DNA from: an uncultured Pelagibacteraceae bacterium | Lineage (GTDB): Bacteria > Pseudomonadota > Alphaproteobacteria > Pelagibacterales > Pelagibacteraceae | Direction: 5' to 3' | Assembly: GCA_902627565.1 (NCBI GenBank) | Contig: CACOJM010000002.1 | Coordinates: 62,001-126,000 of the forward strand | Length of the DNA: 64,000 nt | In this document: positions 46,676-56,997 of the stretch, piece by piece | Position numbering within the stretch: the first letter of the stretch is position 1 | Layout of the letters: each line of letters begins with the position of its first letter | The notes under the pieces: generated by a model | The model's database searches: none | Told to the model about the DNA's origin: nothing | Seen by the model: only the letters and a program-made list of their open reading frames with translations | Made by a program: the position numbers and the translations under genes

Positions 46676-47174
46676 AAAAATTAATACCTTATTTGTTACA
46701 ATGTTTGGAATTGGAAGTATTCCAAAAATTCCTGGTACTTTTGGGTCTTTGGCAACAGTGATCTTATTATATATTTTTTTTCATGTAATAAATTTGTCTC
46801 CAATTATAATATTTTCATTTCTAATAATTATCTTTTTTTTTTCTTTTATATCAGTCGCGATACATATTAGAGATATTACAAACAAAGATCCAAAAGAGGT
46901 AGTTATTGATGAGTTTATTGGTCAATCTATACCAATATACATGTATGAGATTTCGCATGGAACAGAAAAATCTTATGATGAAGCAATTATTTTTTATGTT
47001 GCTTGTTTTATTTTATTTAGATTTTTTGACATAGCAAAACCATTTCCTGTAAATTTTTTTGATAAAAAATTTAAAAATAGTTTTGGTGTAATTATGGATG
47101 ATATTTGTGCAGGTTTTTATGTTGTTTTATCATTAATTTGTTTTATGATTTTCAAAAACTATTTTATTCAATGA
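46668..47174 (+). CDS. pgpA: phosphatidylglycerophosphatase A
   Basis: Membrane phosphatase that makes phosphatidylglycerol from its phosphate precursor. The 168 residues include IPKIPGTFGSLATV, the acidic metal-binding motif VIDEFIGQSIP, and RFFDIAKPFPVNFFDKK followed by GVIMDDICAGFY. Four hydrophobic helices are visible. Its TGA overlaps the next gene's ATG (ATGA). Confidence 0.93.
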   Translation: MIKKINTLFVTMFGIGSIPKIPGTFGSLATVILLYIFFHVINLSPIIIFSFLIIIFFFSFISVAIHIRDITNKDPKEVVIDEFIGQSIPIYMYEISHGTEKSYDEAIIFYVACFILFRFFDIAKPFPVNFFDKKFKNSFGVIMDDICAGFYVVLSLICFMIFKNYFIQ

Positions 47175-47632
47175 AAACTTTAATAAAATTACTGGCCAAA
47201 AAAAAACTTAAAATTTCATTTGCAGAATCATGTACAGGAGGATTATTGGCTAGCTCTATTACTTCGATTAGTGGTGCATCAAAAGTTTTTAATTTAGGTC
47301 TTGTCACCTACTCTAACCAAGCAAAAATTAAGATTTTAAAAGTAAATAAAAATATTATTAAAAAGTATGGTGCTGTAAGTCATGAATGCTGTTCAGCAAT
47401 GGTTAAAAATTTATCTAAAATATCTAAAGCTAACATCAATGTTTCAATCACTGGTATTGCAGGACCAAAAGGTGGCACTAAAGAAAAACCTGTTGGTCTA
47501 GTTTATATTGGAGTTAAAAAAGGTATTAAAATACAAGTTAATAAATGCCTATTTAAAGCCAAAAACAGATCTTCAATACAAAAAGCCACGGTTAGAAAAG
47601 CTTTAAATTTAATTCTTAGAGCTGCCAAATAG
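47171..47632 (+). CDS. pncC: CinA C-terminal domain protein / nicotinamide-nucleotide amidase
   Basis: Deamidates nicotinamide mononucleotide in NAD recycling. With ATG 47171 (153 residues) it is a stand-alone CinA C-domain: SFAESCTGGLLASSITSISGASKVF, GLVTYSNQAK, and VSITGIAGPKGGTKEKPVGLVYIG. An upstream ATG at 47105 would lie deep inside pgpA and is rejected. The 3' end overlaps convergent ratA by 24 nt. Confidence 0.92.
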   Translation: MKTLIKLLAKKKLKISFAESCTGGLLASSITSISGASKVFNLGLVTYSNQAKIKILKVNKNIIKKYGAVSHECCSAMVKNLSKISKANINVSITGIAGPKGGTKEKPVGLVYIGVKKGIKIQVNKCLFKAKNRSSIQKATVRKALNLILRAAK

Positions 47633-48067
47633 CTCTTCTGCTCTCTTCTGGAATGCATCAGCTATTTTCTCTAATCCAAATTGAAATGAAACAACCATCA
47701 ATGAATTCAAAAATTTATTTTTAATTTCAAAGTCAATATCAAAAGTAATTTCCGTAATTCCATTTTTTTTATCAGTAAATGTCCAATTATTAGACAAATG
47801 ATTTAAAGGACCCTTAATATTTTTGACAAATATTGTATCTTTGTTTTTGTCAAAAACCACATCACTTTTATAAGTATCTTTAAATGGTCCTTTTCCAATA
47901 GTTAAATCTGCTATTATTTTTGTTAAATCACCTTCATTTTTATTTTCATAAACTTTAGCATCAAAACAAAATGGAACAAACTCTGGATATTTTTCAATAT
48001 CTAAAACTAATTTAATTAAGTCCTCTTTTTTACATTCAATTAATCGCTTAACTGAAGCTTTAGGCAT
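47609..48067 (-). CDS. RatA/Coq10-type START-domain protein
   Basis: A 152-residue polyketide cyclase-like (START) protein, family of Coq10 and RatA. Typical motifs are [34 protein letters not shown] and FLNSLMVVSFQFGLEKIADAFQKRAEELFG. In alphaproteobacteria this gene regularly follows lipA and is thought to help ubiquinone function; a toxin role is less likely. The start shares a base with the lipA stop. Confidence 0.88.
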   Translation of the reverse strand: MPKASVKRLIECKKEDLIKLVLDIEKYPEFVPFCFDAKVYENKNEGDLTKIIADLTIGKGPFKDTYKSDVVFDKNKDTIFVKNIKGPLNHLSNNWTFTDKKNGITEITFDIDFEIKNKFLNSLMVVSFQFGLEKIADAFQKRAEELFGSSKN

Positions 48068-48999
48068 TAATGACTATTAATTCTATTTTGTTTGAGTTTA
48101 GCAAAATCCTCATCAGCATGATAAGAAGATCTAGTTAGGGGCGATGATGAAACTAAAAGAAACCCTTTTGATTTTGCAGTTAACTCTAATTCTTTAAATT
48201 CATCAGGATGATAATATCTTTCAAGAGGATGATGTTTGATAGATGGTTGAAGATACTGACCAATTGTAATAAAATCTACATTTGCAGATCTTAAATCATC
48301 CATAACTTGTAATATTTCATCGTGTTCCTCTCCGAGACCAACCATTATTCCAGATTTAGTAAATACTTTACTGTTATCTTTTTTTGCATTTTTAAGAAGT
48401 TCTAGAGATGCAAAATACCGTGCCCCTGGTCTAACTTTTAAATAAAGTCTCGGCACAGTTTCAATATTATGATTAAATACGTCTAAATCTGCTTCAAGTA
48501 ATCTTTTAAAGGAATCTCCTTTTCTTAAAAAATCGGGGGTTAAAACTTCAATTGTAGTATCTGGATTTTTTTTTCTAGTAGTTTCAACTACTTTTTTAAA
48601 ATGATTTGATCCACCATCTGGTAAATCATCTCTGTCAACAGAAGTGATAACTACATGTCTTAAGTTCAGTTTTTTAACTGCATTAGCTATTTTGATATCT
48701 TCAAATGGATCTAATTTTTCAGGTTTACCAGTCTTAACATCACAAAATGCACAAGCTCTAGTGCATGTGTCACCCATTATCATAAAAGTAGCATGTCTTT
48801 TACTCCAACACTCTGTTATATTTGGGCAATTGGCTTCTTGGCATACAGTAACAAGATTACTTTTGTTGACTACAGTTTTTGTAGTAAAAAATTCTTTACT
48901 ATTAATTAATTTTGATCGAATCCAGTCTGGTTTTTTTTTAATTGGATTGATTGGATTTTTTACTTTTTCTGGATGTCTAGGTCTAATTTTTTGTGTCAT
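48067..48999 (-). CDS. lipA: lipoyl synthase
   Basis: Radical-SAM enzyme that inserts two sulfurs into octanoyl-protein. The auxiliary cluster cysteines are Cys53, Cys58 and Cys64 ([12 protein letters not shown]). The radical-SAM cluster is Cys79, Cys83 and Cys86 (CTRACAFC). The C-terminal [14 protein letters not shown] supplies the serine ligand. It overlaps ftsB by 17 nt; the pyruvate dehydrogenase genes often found between the two in relatives are absent. Confidence 0.97.
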   Translation of the reverse strand: MTQKIRPRHPEKVKNPINPIKKKPDWIRSKLINSKEFFTTKTVVNKSNLVTVCQEANCPNITECWSKRHATFMIMGDTCTRACAFCDVKTGKPEKLDPFEDIKIANAVKKLNLRHVVITSVDRDDLPDGGSNHFKKVVETTRKKNPDTTIEVLTPDFLRKGDSFKRLLEADLDVFNHNIETVPRLYLKVRPGARYFASLELLKNAKKDNSKVFTKSGIMVGLGEEHDEILQVMDDLRSANVDFITIGQYLQPSIKHHPLERYYHPDEFKELELTAKSKGFLLVSSSPLTRSSYHADEDFAKLKQNRINSH

Positions 49000-49291
49000 T
49001 ATTTTTTATTATATAAATTATCTCATTCTTATCACCAAATAGAAATCTCTCTCTAATTAAAGTTTCTATATAATCAAGGTCGAGATTGTCACTTAGTAGT
49101 GAATTTTTAAAATCCAAGTCCTGAATTTTGTTTTTTATTTGAAATTGTTCATTTTTAAGACTTTTTAATAAGTTTTTTTTCTCAAAGTATGAAATCAATC
49201 CTCTTTGGCCAGTTAAAAGATTGAATGAAATATAGATAATAAGAAATGAAGAAATTAATAAAAAATAGTTTTTTTTTAATCTTTTAAGCAT
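48983..49291 (-). CDS. ftsB: septum formation initiator protein, FtsB/DivIC family
   Basis: A 102-residue bitopic protein with a basic start, one helix (about residues 9-27) and a coiled-coil region (about 30-68), ending in [25 protein letters not shown], the FtsB-type signature. It links FtsQ and FtsL in the divisome. Its position after eno is conserved in alphaproteobacteria. Confidence 0.88.
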   Translation of the reverse strand: MLKRLKKNYFLLISSFLIIYISFNLLTGQRGLISYFEKKNLLKSLKNEQFQIKNKIQDLDFKNSLLSDNLDLDYIETLIRERFLFGDKNEIIYIIKNNDTKN

Positions 49292-50547
49292 TAATGAATC
49301 TTATTCATTCTGGCTTTTTTTCCAAGCTCTTCTTCTATACGAATTAATTGATTATATTTAGCTACTCTTTCAGATCTTGCCAAAGATCCGGTTTTAATTT
49401 GATTTGAATTAGTTCCAACAGCTAAATCAGCTATAAATGTGTCTTCACTATCTCCAGACCTATGAGAAATAATAGTTTTAAAACCTATTATCTGTGCAAA
49501 TTTTATAACATCTATGGTTTCCGAAACTGTTCCGATTTGATTAAGTTTTATCAAAATTGCATTTGAAGAAATATTTAAAAATCCTTTTTTTAACCTCTCT
49601 AAATTAGTAACATAAAGATCATCCCCAACTATTTGAATTTTTTTCAAGGATTTCATTAATTTATTCCACGACAACCAATCATTTTCAGAAAAAGGATCTT
49701 CAATCGATTTTATTTTATATTTTTTAACCATTTTTTTGTATTGTTGTATAGATTTATCTACTGAAACATATTTATTTGAGTGAATGGAATATTTATTTTT
49801 TTCATAAAGTTCATTTGCAGCTACATCTAGACATATAGAAATATCTTTACCATTAACAAAGCCTGATTTTTTTATTGCATTTACAATTAAATCTAGTGCT
49901 TTATTATTATCATTAATCATAGGCGCAAAACCGCCTTCGTCTCCAACAGATGTGGACAGTTTTTTTTGCTTAATCAATTTACTTAGATTTTTTATTACAA
50001 TGAAGCTCATCCTCATTGCCTCAGAAAAACTTCGAGCTCGGTCAGGTCTAATCATGAATTCCTGAATCCTCAAACCATTATTTGCATGTACACCTCCATT
50101 AATTATATTCATTAAAGGATAAGGTAATTTAAAATTATTTTTTATAAAAAAATTTTTATATAGTGGTATTTTTTTTTCAATAGCTGAAAGTTTTTTCACA
50201 GCCATAGATACTGCTAAGATTGAATTTGCACCAAATTTAGATTTTTGCCTTGTTCCATCTAGATTAATCATTAGTGTATCAATACGTTCTTGATCATGAA
50301 CATCTTGACCTTTTAATTTTTTTGATATTCTTTTATTAACTAAATTTACTGCAGATAAAACACTTTTACCTAAATATTTCTTATTATTTTTATCTCTTTT
50401 TTCAAATGCCTCATAAGAACCTGTAGATGCTCCAGAGGGACAAATTGCTGAGGCACTATTTTTTTTTGTAAAAACCTCTGCTTCTACAGTAGGATTTCCT
50501 CTACTATCAAAAATTTGACGAGCTTTAACTTTTAAAATTTTACTCAC
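49291..50547 (-). CDS. eno: enolase
   Basis: Interconverts 2-phosphoglycerate and phosphoenolpyruvate. The 418 residues carry ARQIFDSRGNPTVE, the substrate-loop SGASTG, NIINGGVHANNG, the catalytic GDEGGFAP, the metal ligands SIEDPFSENDW and GDDLYVTN, and SHRSGDSEDTFIADLAVG. The start is GTG (50545-50547), sharing a base with the kdsA TAG. Its product PEP is the substrate of KdsA, encoded just upstream. Confidence 0.96.
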   Translation of the reverse strand: MSKILKVKARQIFDSRGNPTVEAEVFTKKNSASAICPSGASTGSYEAFEKRDKNNKKYLGKSVLSAVNLVNKRISKKLKGQDVHDQERIDTLMINLDGTRQKSKFGANSILAVSMAVKKLSAIEKKIPLYKNFFIKNNFKLPYPLMNIINGGVHANNGLRIQEFMIRPDRARSFSEAMRMSFIVIKNLSKLIKQKKLSTSVGDEGGFAPMINDNNKALDLIVNAIKKSGFVNGKDISICLDVAANELYEKNKYSIHSNKYVSVDKSIQQYKKMVKKYKIKSIEDPFSENDWLSWNKLMKSLKKIQIVGDDLYVTNLERLKKGFLNISSNAILIKLNQIGTVSETIDVIKFAQIIGFKTIISHRSGDSEDTFIADLAVGTNSNQIKTGSLARSERVAKYNQLIRIEEELGKKARMNKIH

Positions 50548-51371
50548 TAATTCTTTATTAGGTTATCTATATCTGAAAGTTTTTTTAATAAATTTTCTAA
50601 TTTATCTAACGGTAACATATTTGGTCCATCAGATGGAGCATTCTCTGGATCTTGATGTGTTTCTATAAAAACACCAGCAACACCAACAGCAACTGCAGCC
50701 CTTGCTAAATACTCAACGAATTCTCTTTGACCTCCACTTTTTTCTCCAAGGCCTCCTGGTTGTTGTACAGAATGAGTTGCATCAAATATAACTGGATAAC
50801 CATTCTTAGCCATAATTGGTAAAGATCTCATATCAGAGACTAAGGTGTTGTAACCAAAGCTTGCTCCTCTTTCTGTTACTAGAATATTTTTATTTCCACT
50901 ATCTGAAATTTTTTTTGTCACATTAACCATATCCCAAGGTGCTAAGAACTGACCTTTTTTTACATTTATAATTTTATTTGTTTCAGCTGCAGCTATTAAT
51001 AAATCTGTTTGTCTACAAAGAAATGCTGGTATTTGTAAAACATCGACGTGCTTCGAAACTACTGCACATTGCTCAGTATTATGGATATCAGTTAAAATCG
51101 GTACTTTTAATTCCTTTTTAATTTTATCAAACACCGGTAAAGATGACTCTAACCCAGCACCTCTTGTGCTTTTTAAACTTGTTCGATTAGCTTTATCAAA
51201 AGACGTTTTATAAATGAAACCTAAATTTAATTTCTTTGTTATTTCTTGAATTTTTCCGGCCATATCCATTGCATGTTGCTCTGTTTCAAGTTGGCAGGGA
51301 CCAGCAATTATACAAATTTTATTATTATTTGAAATTTCTATATTTTCACAATTTACTTTAATCGCACTCAT
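50547..51371 (-). CDS. kdsA: 3-deoxy-8-phosphooctulonate synthase (KDO-8-P synthase)
   Basis: Condenses PEP with arabinose-5-phosphate for LPS core KDO. The 274 residues have [41 protein letters not shown] and [12 protein letters not shown]. The cysteine in AGPC, where the E. coli enzyme has Asn, marks the metal-dependent class. It overlaps pyrG by 4 nt and eno by 1. Confidence 0.95.
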   Translation of the reverse strand: MSAIKVNCENIEISNNNKICIIAGPCQLETEQHAMDMAGKIQEITKKLNLGFIYKTSFDKANRTSLKSTRGAGLESSLPVFDKIKKELKVPILTDIHNTEQCAVVSKHVDVLQIPAFLCRQTDLLIAAAETNKIINVKKGQFLAPWDMVNVTKKISDSGNKNILVTERGASFGYNTLVSDMRSLPIMAKNGYPVIFDATHSVQQPGGLGEKSGGQREFVEYLARAAVAVGVAGVFIETHQDPENAPSDGPNMLPLDKLENLLKKLSDIDNLIKN

Positions 51372-52984
51372 CTATGATTTTTTGCTGCTTTGATAAACGA
51401 AGAGAATAAAGGATGTGGCGACAAAGGTCTAGATTTAAATTCAGGATGAAACTGAACTCCTATAAACCAAGGATGATTTTTAAGTTCAATTATCTCAGGA
51501 AGCTTATTATCAGGCGATAATCCTGAAAATATTAATCCTTTCTTCTCAAATTTTTCTTTATAAGAAATATTAACCTCATATCTATGTCTGTGTCTTTCTT
51601 TTATCAATCTAGACTTATAAATATCTCTAATTTTTGATTTATCTAATAATATTGCATCATAAGAACCAAGTCTCATTGTTCCACCAAGATCTTTGTCTGT
51701 GCCTCTAACTTTTCTCCCACTTTTCTCCCACTCATGCATTAGGCCAATGATATGAATACCAGATTTGTCAAATTCAGATGAAGTTGCTTTTTTGATTTTT
51801 AATTTATTTCTTGCAAATTCTATAATAGCCATTTGCATTCCATAACAAATTCCAAGGAATGGTATCTTGTTAATTCTTGCATGTTTTATTGCTGCAATTT
51901 TTCCCTCTGTTCCTCTTTTACCAAATCCACCCGGAATCAAAATTCCTGAAACATTTTTAAGTTTATTTTTGATCTCTGAAACTTTTAATTTTTCAGAATC
52001 TATTCTAACTAAATTTACTTTAAGGTTATTGGAAATTCCTCCGTGAGTGAGGGCTTCATCTAAAGATTTATATGCATCTTTTAATTCTACGTATTTGCCA
52101 ATAATAGCAATATTAACCTGTTTTTTTGTATTAAGAGTAATTTTAGTTATTTTTTTCCATGGATTTAAATTATTAGGTTTTTTAGATTTAAGTTTAAAAT
52201 AATTTAAAACCTGAATATCTAATTTTTCTTTTGCAAAACTTATGGGTGCTTCATAAATAGTTTTTACATCTACTGTTTCAATTACATTTTTAATATCAAC
52301 ATTACAAAACAAAGATATTTTCTTTCTGTGTTCTATAGGTATAGGTCTTTCTGATCTACAAATTATAATATCAGGTTGAACACCGATACTTCTTAATTCC
52401 TTAACAGAATGTTGTGTAGGTTTAGTTTTAATTTCGTCTGAAGCTTTTAAATAAGGAACCAAAGTTAAATGAATAAATAAAGCATTCTTCTTTCCAATAT
52501 CATTTGAGAATTGTCTTATTGCTTCTACAAAAGGTAAACTTTCTATATCACCAACAATGCCTCCTATTTCACATATGACAAAATCCTCATTAGAAGTGTC
52601 ATATTTAATAAATTCTTTTATTCTATCTGTGATGTGGGGAATAACTTGAACTGTTTTTCCAAGATAAAAACCTTTTCTCTCTTTACTCAAAACATCACTA
52701 TATATTTTTCCAGTTGTTATATTATCAGTTTTTTTTGCAGTAACTCCCGAAAATCTTTCATAATGACCTAAATCTAAATCTGTTTCCGCGCCATCATCTG
52801 TTACAAATACTTCACCATGTTGAAACGGACTCATGGTTCCAGGATCTATATTTAAATATGGATCTAGTTTTCTTAATCGAACTTTATAACCTCTTGATTG
52901 TAACAAATATGCAAGGGATGCAGAAGAGAGTCCTTTACCTAAAGAAGAAACCACGCCGCCAGTGACAAATATATATCGCGCCAT
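51368..52984 (-). CDS. pyrG: CTP synthase
   Basis: Aminates UTP to CTP with glutamine. The 538 residues comprise an amidoligase domain (about 1-265) with [21 protein letters not shown] and HYERFSG, and a glutamine amidotransferase domain with [16 protein letters not shown] (nucleophile Cys) and GVQFHPEF. It precedes kdsA and eno in an order shared by most alphaproteobacteria. Confidence 0.97.
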   Translation of the reverse strand: MARYIFVTGGVVSSLGKGLSSASLAYLLQSRGYKVRLRKLDPYLNIDPGTMSPFQHGEVFVTDDGAETDLDLGHYERFSGVTAKKTDNITTGKIYSDVLSKERKGFYLGKTVQVIPHITDRIKEFIKYDTSNEDFVICEIGGIVGDIESLPFVEAIRQFSNDIGKKNALFIHLTLVPYLKASDEIKTKPTQHSVKELRSIGVQPDIIICRSERPIPIEHRKKISLFCNVDIKNVIETVDVKTIYEAPISFAKEKLDIQVLNYFKLKSKKPNNLNPWKKITKITLNTKKQVNIAIIGKYVELKDAYKSLDEALTHGGISNNLKVNLVRIDSEKLKVSEIKNKLKNVSGILIPGGFGKRGTEGKIAAIKHARINKIPFLGICYGMQMAIIEFARNKLKIKKATSSEFDKSGIHIIGLMHEWEKSGRKVRGTDKDLGGTMRLGSYDAILLDKSKIRDIYKSRLIKERHRHRYEVNISYKEKFEKKGLIFSGLSPDNKLPEIIELKNHPWFIGVQFHPEFKSRPLSPHPLFSSFIKAAKNHR

Positions 52985-53024
52985 GGAAGTATCTTATAGC
53001 GAATAAAAAAGTATTTGAAAAGTA

Positions 53025-53327
53025 TTAATTATTATTTTCTGGAATTGTGGGTGTATCTTCAGAATTTTCTTCAACAGTATCCAAAACAGAGCCAGTTGGA
53101 GTTAGTTCACCTCTTGAAACAATAGTTAAAGCTAAACTGCAAATTATAAATAATGTAGCTATTACCGCTGTTGCTTTTGTCATGAAATTTCCAGCAGTTC
53201 TTGAAAACATATAACTTTCTTGTGAGACACCTATACCTAGTGCTCCACCCTCTGATTTTTGCATTAAAACTAAAATAACTAAAATAAATGCAAAGACAAT
53301 ATTCAGAATTAATAATATATTTTCCAT
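53025..53327 (-). CDS. secG: protein translocase subunit SecG
   Basis: A 100-residue two-helix subunit of SecYEG. The first helix (about 3-21) is followed by VLMQKSEGGALGIGVSQ and the second helix (about 52-69), then an acidic disordered tail. A TRTAGN-like segment (SRTAGNFMTKATAV) is family-typical. It lies between tpiA and pyrG. Confidence 0.93.
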   Translation of the reverse strand: MENILLILNIVFAFILVILVLMQKSEGGALGIGVSQESYMFSRTAGNFMTKATAVIATLFIICSLALTIVSRGELTPTGSVLDTVEENSEDTPTIPENNN

Positions 53328-53332
53328 TGTGG

Positions 53333-54073
53333 TTAATTATATGTTTTTTTTACTATATCAATAAAATTTTTTGAATTTTGTGATGCTCCACCAATCAAAA
53401 ATCCATCAAGATCTTTGATCATTTTTAAATTATATATATTTTTAGGATTAACTGATCCGCCGTAGAGTATTTTAGGCATTTTTTTTTTAAATTTACTTTT
53501 TATAAATCTAATGGTGTTCTCAAGTTCTTTAGTTTTTGGAATTTTGCCAGTGCCAATAGACCAAACTGGTTCGTAAGCTATAAAAAGAGTCGCTTTTTTA
53601 TTAATCTTATCTAAGCAAAGTTTGATTTGTTTAGATAAAATTAGTTTAGTTTTGCCTTTATTTTTTTCCTCTAGAGTTTCTCCGATACATAATATCACTT
53701 TTAATTTTGCTCGAATTGCACTTTTAATTTTTTGATTAATAAGTTTATTTGTTTCGCCTTTTTCTCTATTTTCTGAGTGACCAATTATCACATAATTAGC
53801 TCCGCTATTTTTTAACATTTTAGAATTAATAAATCCTGTGTGAGGACCATAATCATCATTTTCATGACAATTCTGCCCACCAATATCAATTAAACAATTT
53901 TGGAATTTTTTAAAAAAAGGAATAATTAAAGTAAAGGGTGGGCAATATATCAATCTTCCTTTCTTAATTTCCTTTGATTTTGAAAATTTTATAACTTTAT
54001 TTAATGTATTTAACGATTTTATATTTCCATACATTTTCCAATTAGCTATAAAATACATATATTTATTTGTCAT
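53333..54073 (-). CDS. tpiA: triosephosphate isomerase
   Basis: Glycolytic isomerase of 246 residues. Active-site elements are ANWKM (Lys near residue 12), IGHSENR (His), AYEPVWSIGTGKIP (catalytic Glu and loop 6) and YGGSVNPKN. It opens the leftward tpiA-secG-pyrG-kdsA-eno block and diverges from the ppiD-like gene with 54 bp between. Confidence 0.96.
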   Translation of the reverse strand: MTNKYMYFIANWKMYGNIKSLNTLNKVIKFSKSKEIKKGRLIYCPPFTLIIPFFKKFQNCLIDIGGQNCHENDDYGPHTGFINSKMLKNSGANYVIIGHSENREKGETNKLINQKIKSAIRAKLKVILCIGETLEEKNKGKTKLILSKQIKLCLDKINKKATLFIAYEPVWSIGTGKIPKTKELENTIRFIKSKFKKKMPKILYGGSVNPKNIYNLKMIKDLDGFLIGGASQNSKNFIDIVKKTYN

Positions 54074-54127
54074 AAGGATATTTTTAATTTATAGCTTTGC
54101 TTTTTATAGATCAATAAATTTATAGAT

Positions 54128-55540
54128 ATGATTGGAAGTTTTAGAAAATTTGCTAAATCAAGATATGCAGGTATTTTAGTTGGAATAATTATTATACCTT
54201 TTGTTTTTTGGGGTATGGGAAGTGTTTTCAGTTCAGGAAATACAAATAGTATTGCTAAGATTAATAAAGAAAATATATCTACCCAAGATTTTATTGATCA
54301 TATAAATCAATCAAAAATACCAACTGAAACCATAAGAGATAATTTAGACCAAAATATAATTGAAGAATTGTTATCAGGTTTAATTTCTACTAAATTGCTT
54401 AATCTAGAGATTAATAAATTTAATATTTCAATTACCCAAAATACATTGCTAAAAAAAATTAAAGGCAATAAGAATTTTTTAGATGAAAACGGTATTTTTC
54501 AAAGAGTTAAATATGAAAAATTTTTGTTAGAAAATAACTTGTCTGCAGCTCAATTTGAAAAAAGATTAAAAGATAGAGAAGAACAAAAAAATTTGTTTGA
54601 TTATATAGGTGCTGGAACTGTATCACCAAGATTTTTAGTAAAGAAATTATATGAAGAAGAAAACAAAAAACTCAATATTGAATTTATTGACTTAAATGAT
54701 TTTTACTCAAAAAAAGAGGATATATCTGATGTAGATATGGAAAAATTTATAAAAGAAAATGAAGATCTATTAAAAATTGATTATCTTGATTTTAGTTATG
54801 CTAAAATTACACCTCAAAATTTATTGGGTGTAGACGAATTTAATCAAGCTTTTTTTGATAAAATTGATCAAATTGAGATAGATATATCTAATGATGTTAA
54901 TTTTAAAACTATAATAAACGGACTTAACATAAAATCTACTACTATAAAAAATTTTAGATTTTCCGAAGATAAAGATCAAATAGAAAAAAAAATATTTGAA
55001 CTTAAAAATAGTCCATTTGACATATTTGAAAATGAAAACGAATATATTCTATATAAAATAAATAAATCTGAAGAAAGAACTCCTGATCTTAGCGATACCG
55101 AAACAAAAGCTGAAATCATACAATTAATTCATCAAAAAAATAAATTCGATTATAATAAAAATTTGATTGATCAAATTACAAATAAAAATTTCACAAATGA
55201 AAAATTTGATGAAATGAGCCAGAATAATATAAGTACAATTACTATTAATTCAGTAAGAGATAATAAAAAATTTGAAATTAATGCAGTAAAACTTCTTTAT
55301 TCCTTACCAGAAAAATCATTTACACTAATTAATGATGAACAAAATAATATCTATTTAGCTAAAATTAAAAAATTTGAAATAGTAGGTTTTACTGAAGATA
55401 ATTATAATAATAATTTGGGAAAACAAAATTCAAATACTAAACAAAGTATTTTAAGATCTTATGACATTCTTTTAAATGACAAATATGATGTTACTTTGAA
55501 CCAAAAAACAATTCAACGAGTCAAAAATTTTTATCAATGA
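54128..55540 (+). CDS. SurA/PpiD-like periplasmic folding factor, membrane-anchored
   Basis: A 470-residue protein with a short cytoplasmic start, one membrane helix (about residues 15-34) and a SurA_N-like region (INKENISTQDFIDHINQ to LEINKFNISIT). This is the layout of PpiD, which helps proteins leaving SecYEG. No clear parvulin PPIase motif could be picked out in the second half, which may be divergent or lost. It occupies the conserved place before trpE in alphaproteobacteria and overlaps trpE by 4 nt. Confidence 0.82.
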   Translation: MIGSFRKFAKSRYAGILVGIIIIPFVFWGMGSVFSSGNTNSIAKINKENISTQDFIDHINQSKIPTETIRDNLDQNIIEELLSGLISTKLLNLEINKFNISITQNTLLKKIKGNKNFLDENGIFQRVKYEKFLLENNLSAAQFEKRLKDREEQKNLFDYIGAGTVSPRFLVKKLYEEENKKLNIEFIDLNDFYSKKEDISDVDMEKFIKENEDLLKIDYLDFSYAKITPQNLLGVDEFNQAFFDKIDQIEIDISNDVNFKTIINGLNIKSTTIKNFRFSEDKDQIEKKIFELKNSPFDIFENENEYILYKINKSEERTPDLSDTETKAEIIQLIHQKNKFDYNKNLIDQITNKNFTNEKFDEMSQNNISTITINSVRDNKKFEINAVKLLYSLPEKSFTLINDEQNNIYLAKIKKFEIVGFTEDNYNNNLGKQNSNTKQSILRSYDILLNDKYDVTLNQKTIQRVKNFYQ

Positions 55541-56997
55541 TAATTAATCGAAGCTTCAAGGATTTTAAGCTACGACACAGAAGCAATAAAAATCAAATAA
55601 TCTATACTTCAAAAAAAGTTAAAAATGATGATGAAGTTTTAAATTTAATTGATAATTTTTTAGTTGAAAAAAATAGCTTTGTGTTTGAGTCTGTAGAAAA
55701 AGGCAAGATCAAAGGAAGATACACCATATTCGGAAAGAATCCTGATAAAATATGGGAATTTAATAACAAAAGTTCTTACATAATCAAAAAAAATAAGAAG
55801 ATTAAATTAAAAGAAAAACCAGAATATTTGATTGAAAAAATAATTGAGAATTTTAAATTTGAAACACCGAAAAATTTACCAAAAATTTGTTCGTTAATTT
55901 CTGGGTATTTTTCATATGACACGATTAGATATATAGAAAAAATTCCCAATAGTTGTAAAAATGATCTTAGCTTACCAGATGTAAGACTTATTAGACCAAG
56001 AACTCTTGTAATTCATGATAATTTAAAAAAAGAAATATTTTATATATCAAATATTTTTAAGGATGAAAAAATTATAAATTATCAAAAAAAATATGATGAG
56101 ATAAAAACTGATCTTTATAGATTAGTTATTCAATCATCTATTAAGAGTATTGATAATAAAATAAGTCAAAAATCTAAAGATATTATTGTTAAATCAAACA
56201 CATCTAAAAATAAATTTTTAAATATGGTTAATAAAGCAAAAAAATATATTAAATTAGGTGATATTTTTCAGGTCGTTTTAAGTCAAAGATTTGAGGCTAA
56301 ACTAACAAAAAAACCAATAGATATTTATAAAAAACTTAGAGTAACAAATCCTTCTCCTTTTATGTTTTTTTTTAATTTTAATGATTTTCAAATTATTGGA
56401 GCAAGTCCTGAAATATTAGTAAGACTTAGAGATAATAAAATTACAGTACGGCCAATAGCAGGAACTAGACCAAGAGGTAGAACAAAAAAAGAAGACCTTT
56501 TTTACGAAAAAGATCTTCTTAAAGATAAAAAAGAGCTTTCTGAACATTTAATGTTATTAGATTTAGGACGAAATGATGCTGGTAAGGTTTCAAAAATAAA
56601 TACTATCAAAGTAACTGAAAGTTTTATAATCGAGAGATATTCACATGTAATGCATATAGTTTCTAATGTTATTGGTAAATATAATAAAAAATTTTCAAAG
56701 TTTAAATCGCTTTTAGCTGGTTTTCCTGCAGGAACTGTTTCGGGGGCTCCTAAAATAAGAGCTATGGAAATTATTGATGAACTAGAAATAACTAAAAGAA
56801 AAGTTTATGCAGGTGGGATTGGTTATTTTTCCGCTAACGGTGAATTCGATACCTGTATAGCTTTAAGAACAGCGGTTGCCAAAAATGATAAATTTTATGT
56901 TCAAGCAGGAGCTGGTATTGTAGCAGATAGTAAACCTTTAAAAGAGTATGAGGAAACTGTAAATAAAGCTAAAGCCCTAATAAGTGCATTAAAATGA
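55537..56997 (+). CDS. trpE: anthranilate synthase component I
   Basis: Converts chorismate to anthranilate. The 486 residues contain an N-terminal regulatory domain and a catalytic C-half with GDIFQVVLSQRF, RVTNPSPFMFFFNF, RPIAGTRPRGRT, ERYSHVMHIVSNV and GTVSGAPKIRAMEIIDELE. The segment FVFESVEKGKIKGRYTIFG matches the tryptophan-feedback region. With its ATG inside the previous gene there is no room for a leader-peptide attenuator. Confidence 0.96.
   Translation: MIINRSFKDFKLRHRSNKNQIIYTSKKVKNDDEVLNLIDNFLVEKNSFVFESVEKGKIKGRYTIFGKNPDKIWEFNNKSSYIIKKNKKIKLKEKPEYLIEKIIENFKFETPKNLPKICSLISGYFSYDTIRYIEKIPNSCKNDLSLPDVRLIRPRTLVIHDNLKKEIFYISNIFKDEKIINYQKKYDEIKTDLYRLVIQSSIKSIDNKISQKSKDIIVKSNTSKNKFLNMVNKAKKYIKLGDIFQVVLSQRFEAKLTKKPIDIYKKLRVTNPSPFMFFFNFNDFQIIGASPEILVRLRDNKITVRPIAGTRPRGRTKKEDLFYEKDLLKDKKELSEHLMLLDLGRNDAGKVSKINTIKVTESFIIERYSHVMHIVSNVIGKYNKKFSKFKSLLAGFPAGTVSGAPKIRAMEIIDELEITKRKVYAGGIGYFSANGEFDTCIALRTAVAKNDKFYVQAGAGIVADSKPLKEYEETVNKAKALISALK

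Noticed and set aside
55500-55540. Tryptophan attenuator or leader peptide before trpE
   Set aside because: trpE starts inside the previous gene, and no Trp-rich short frame or alternative hairpins are present.
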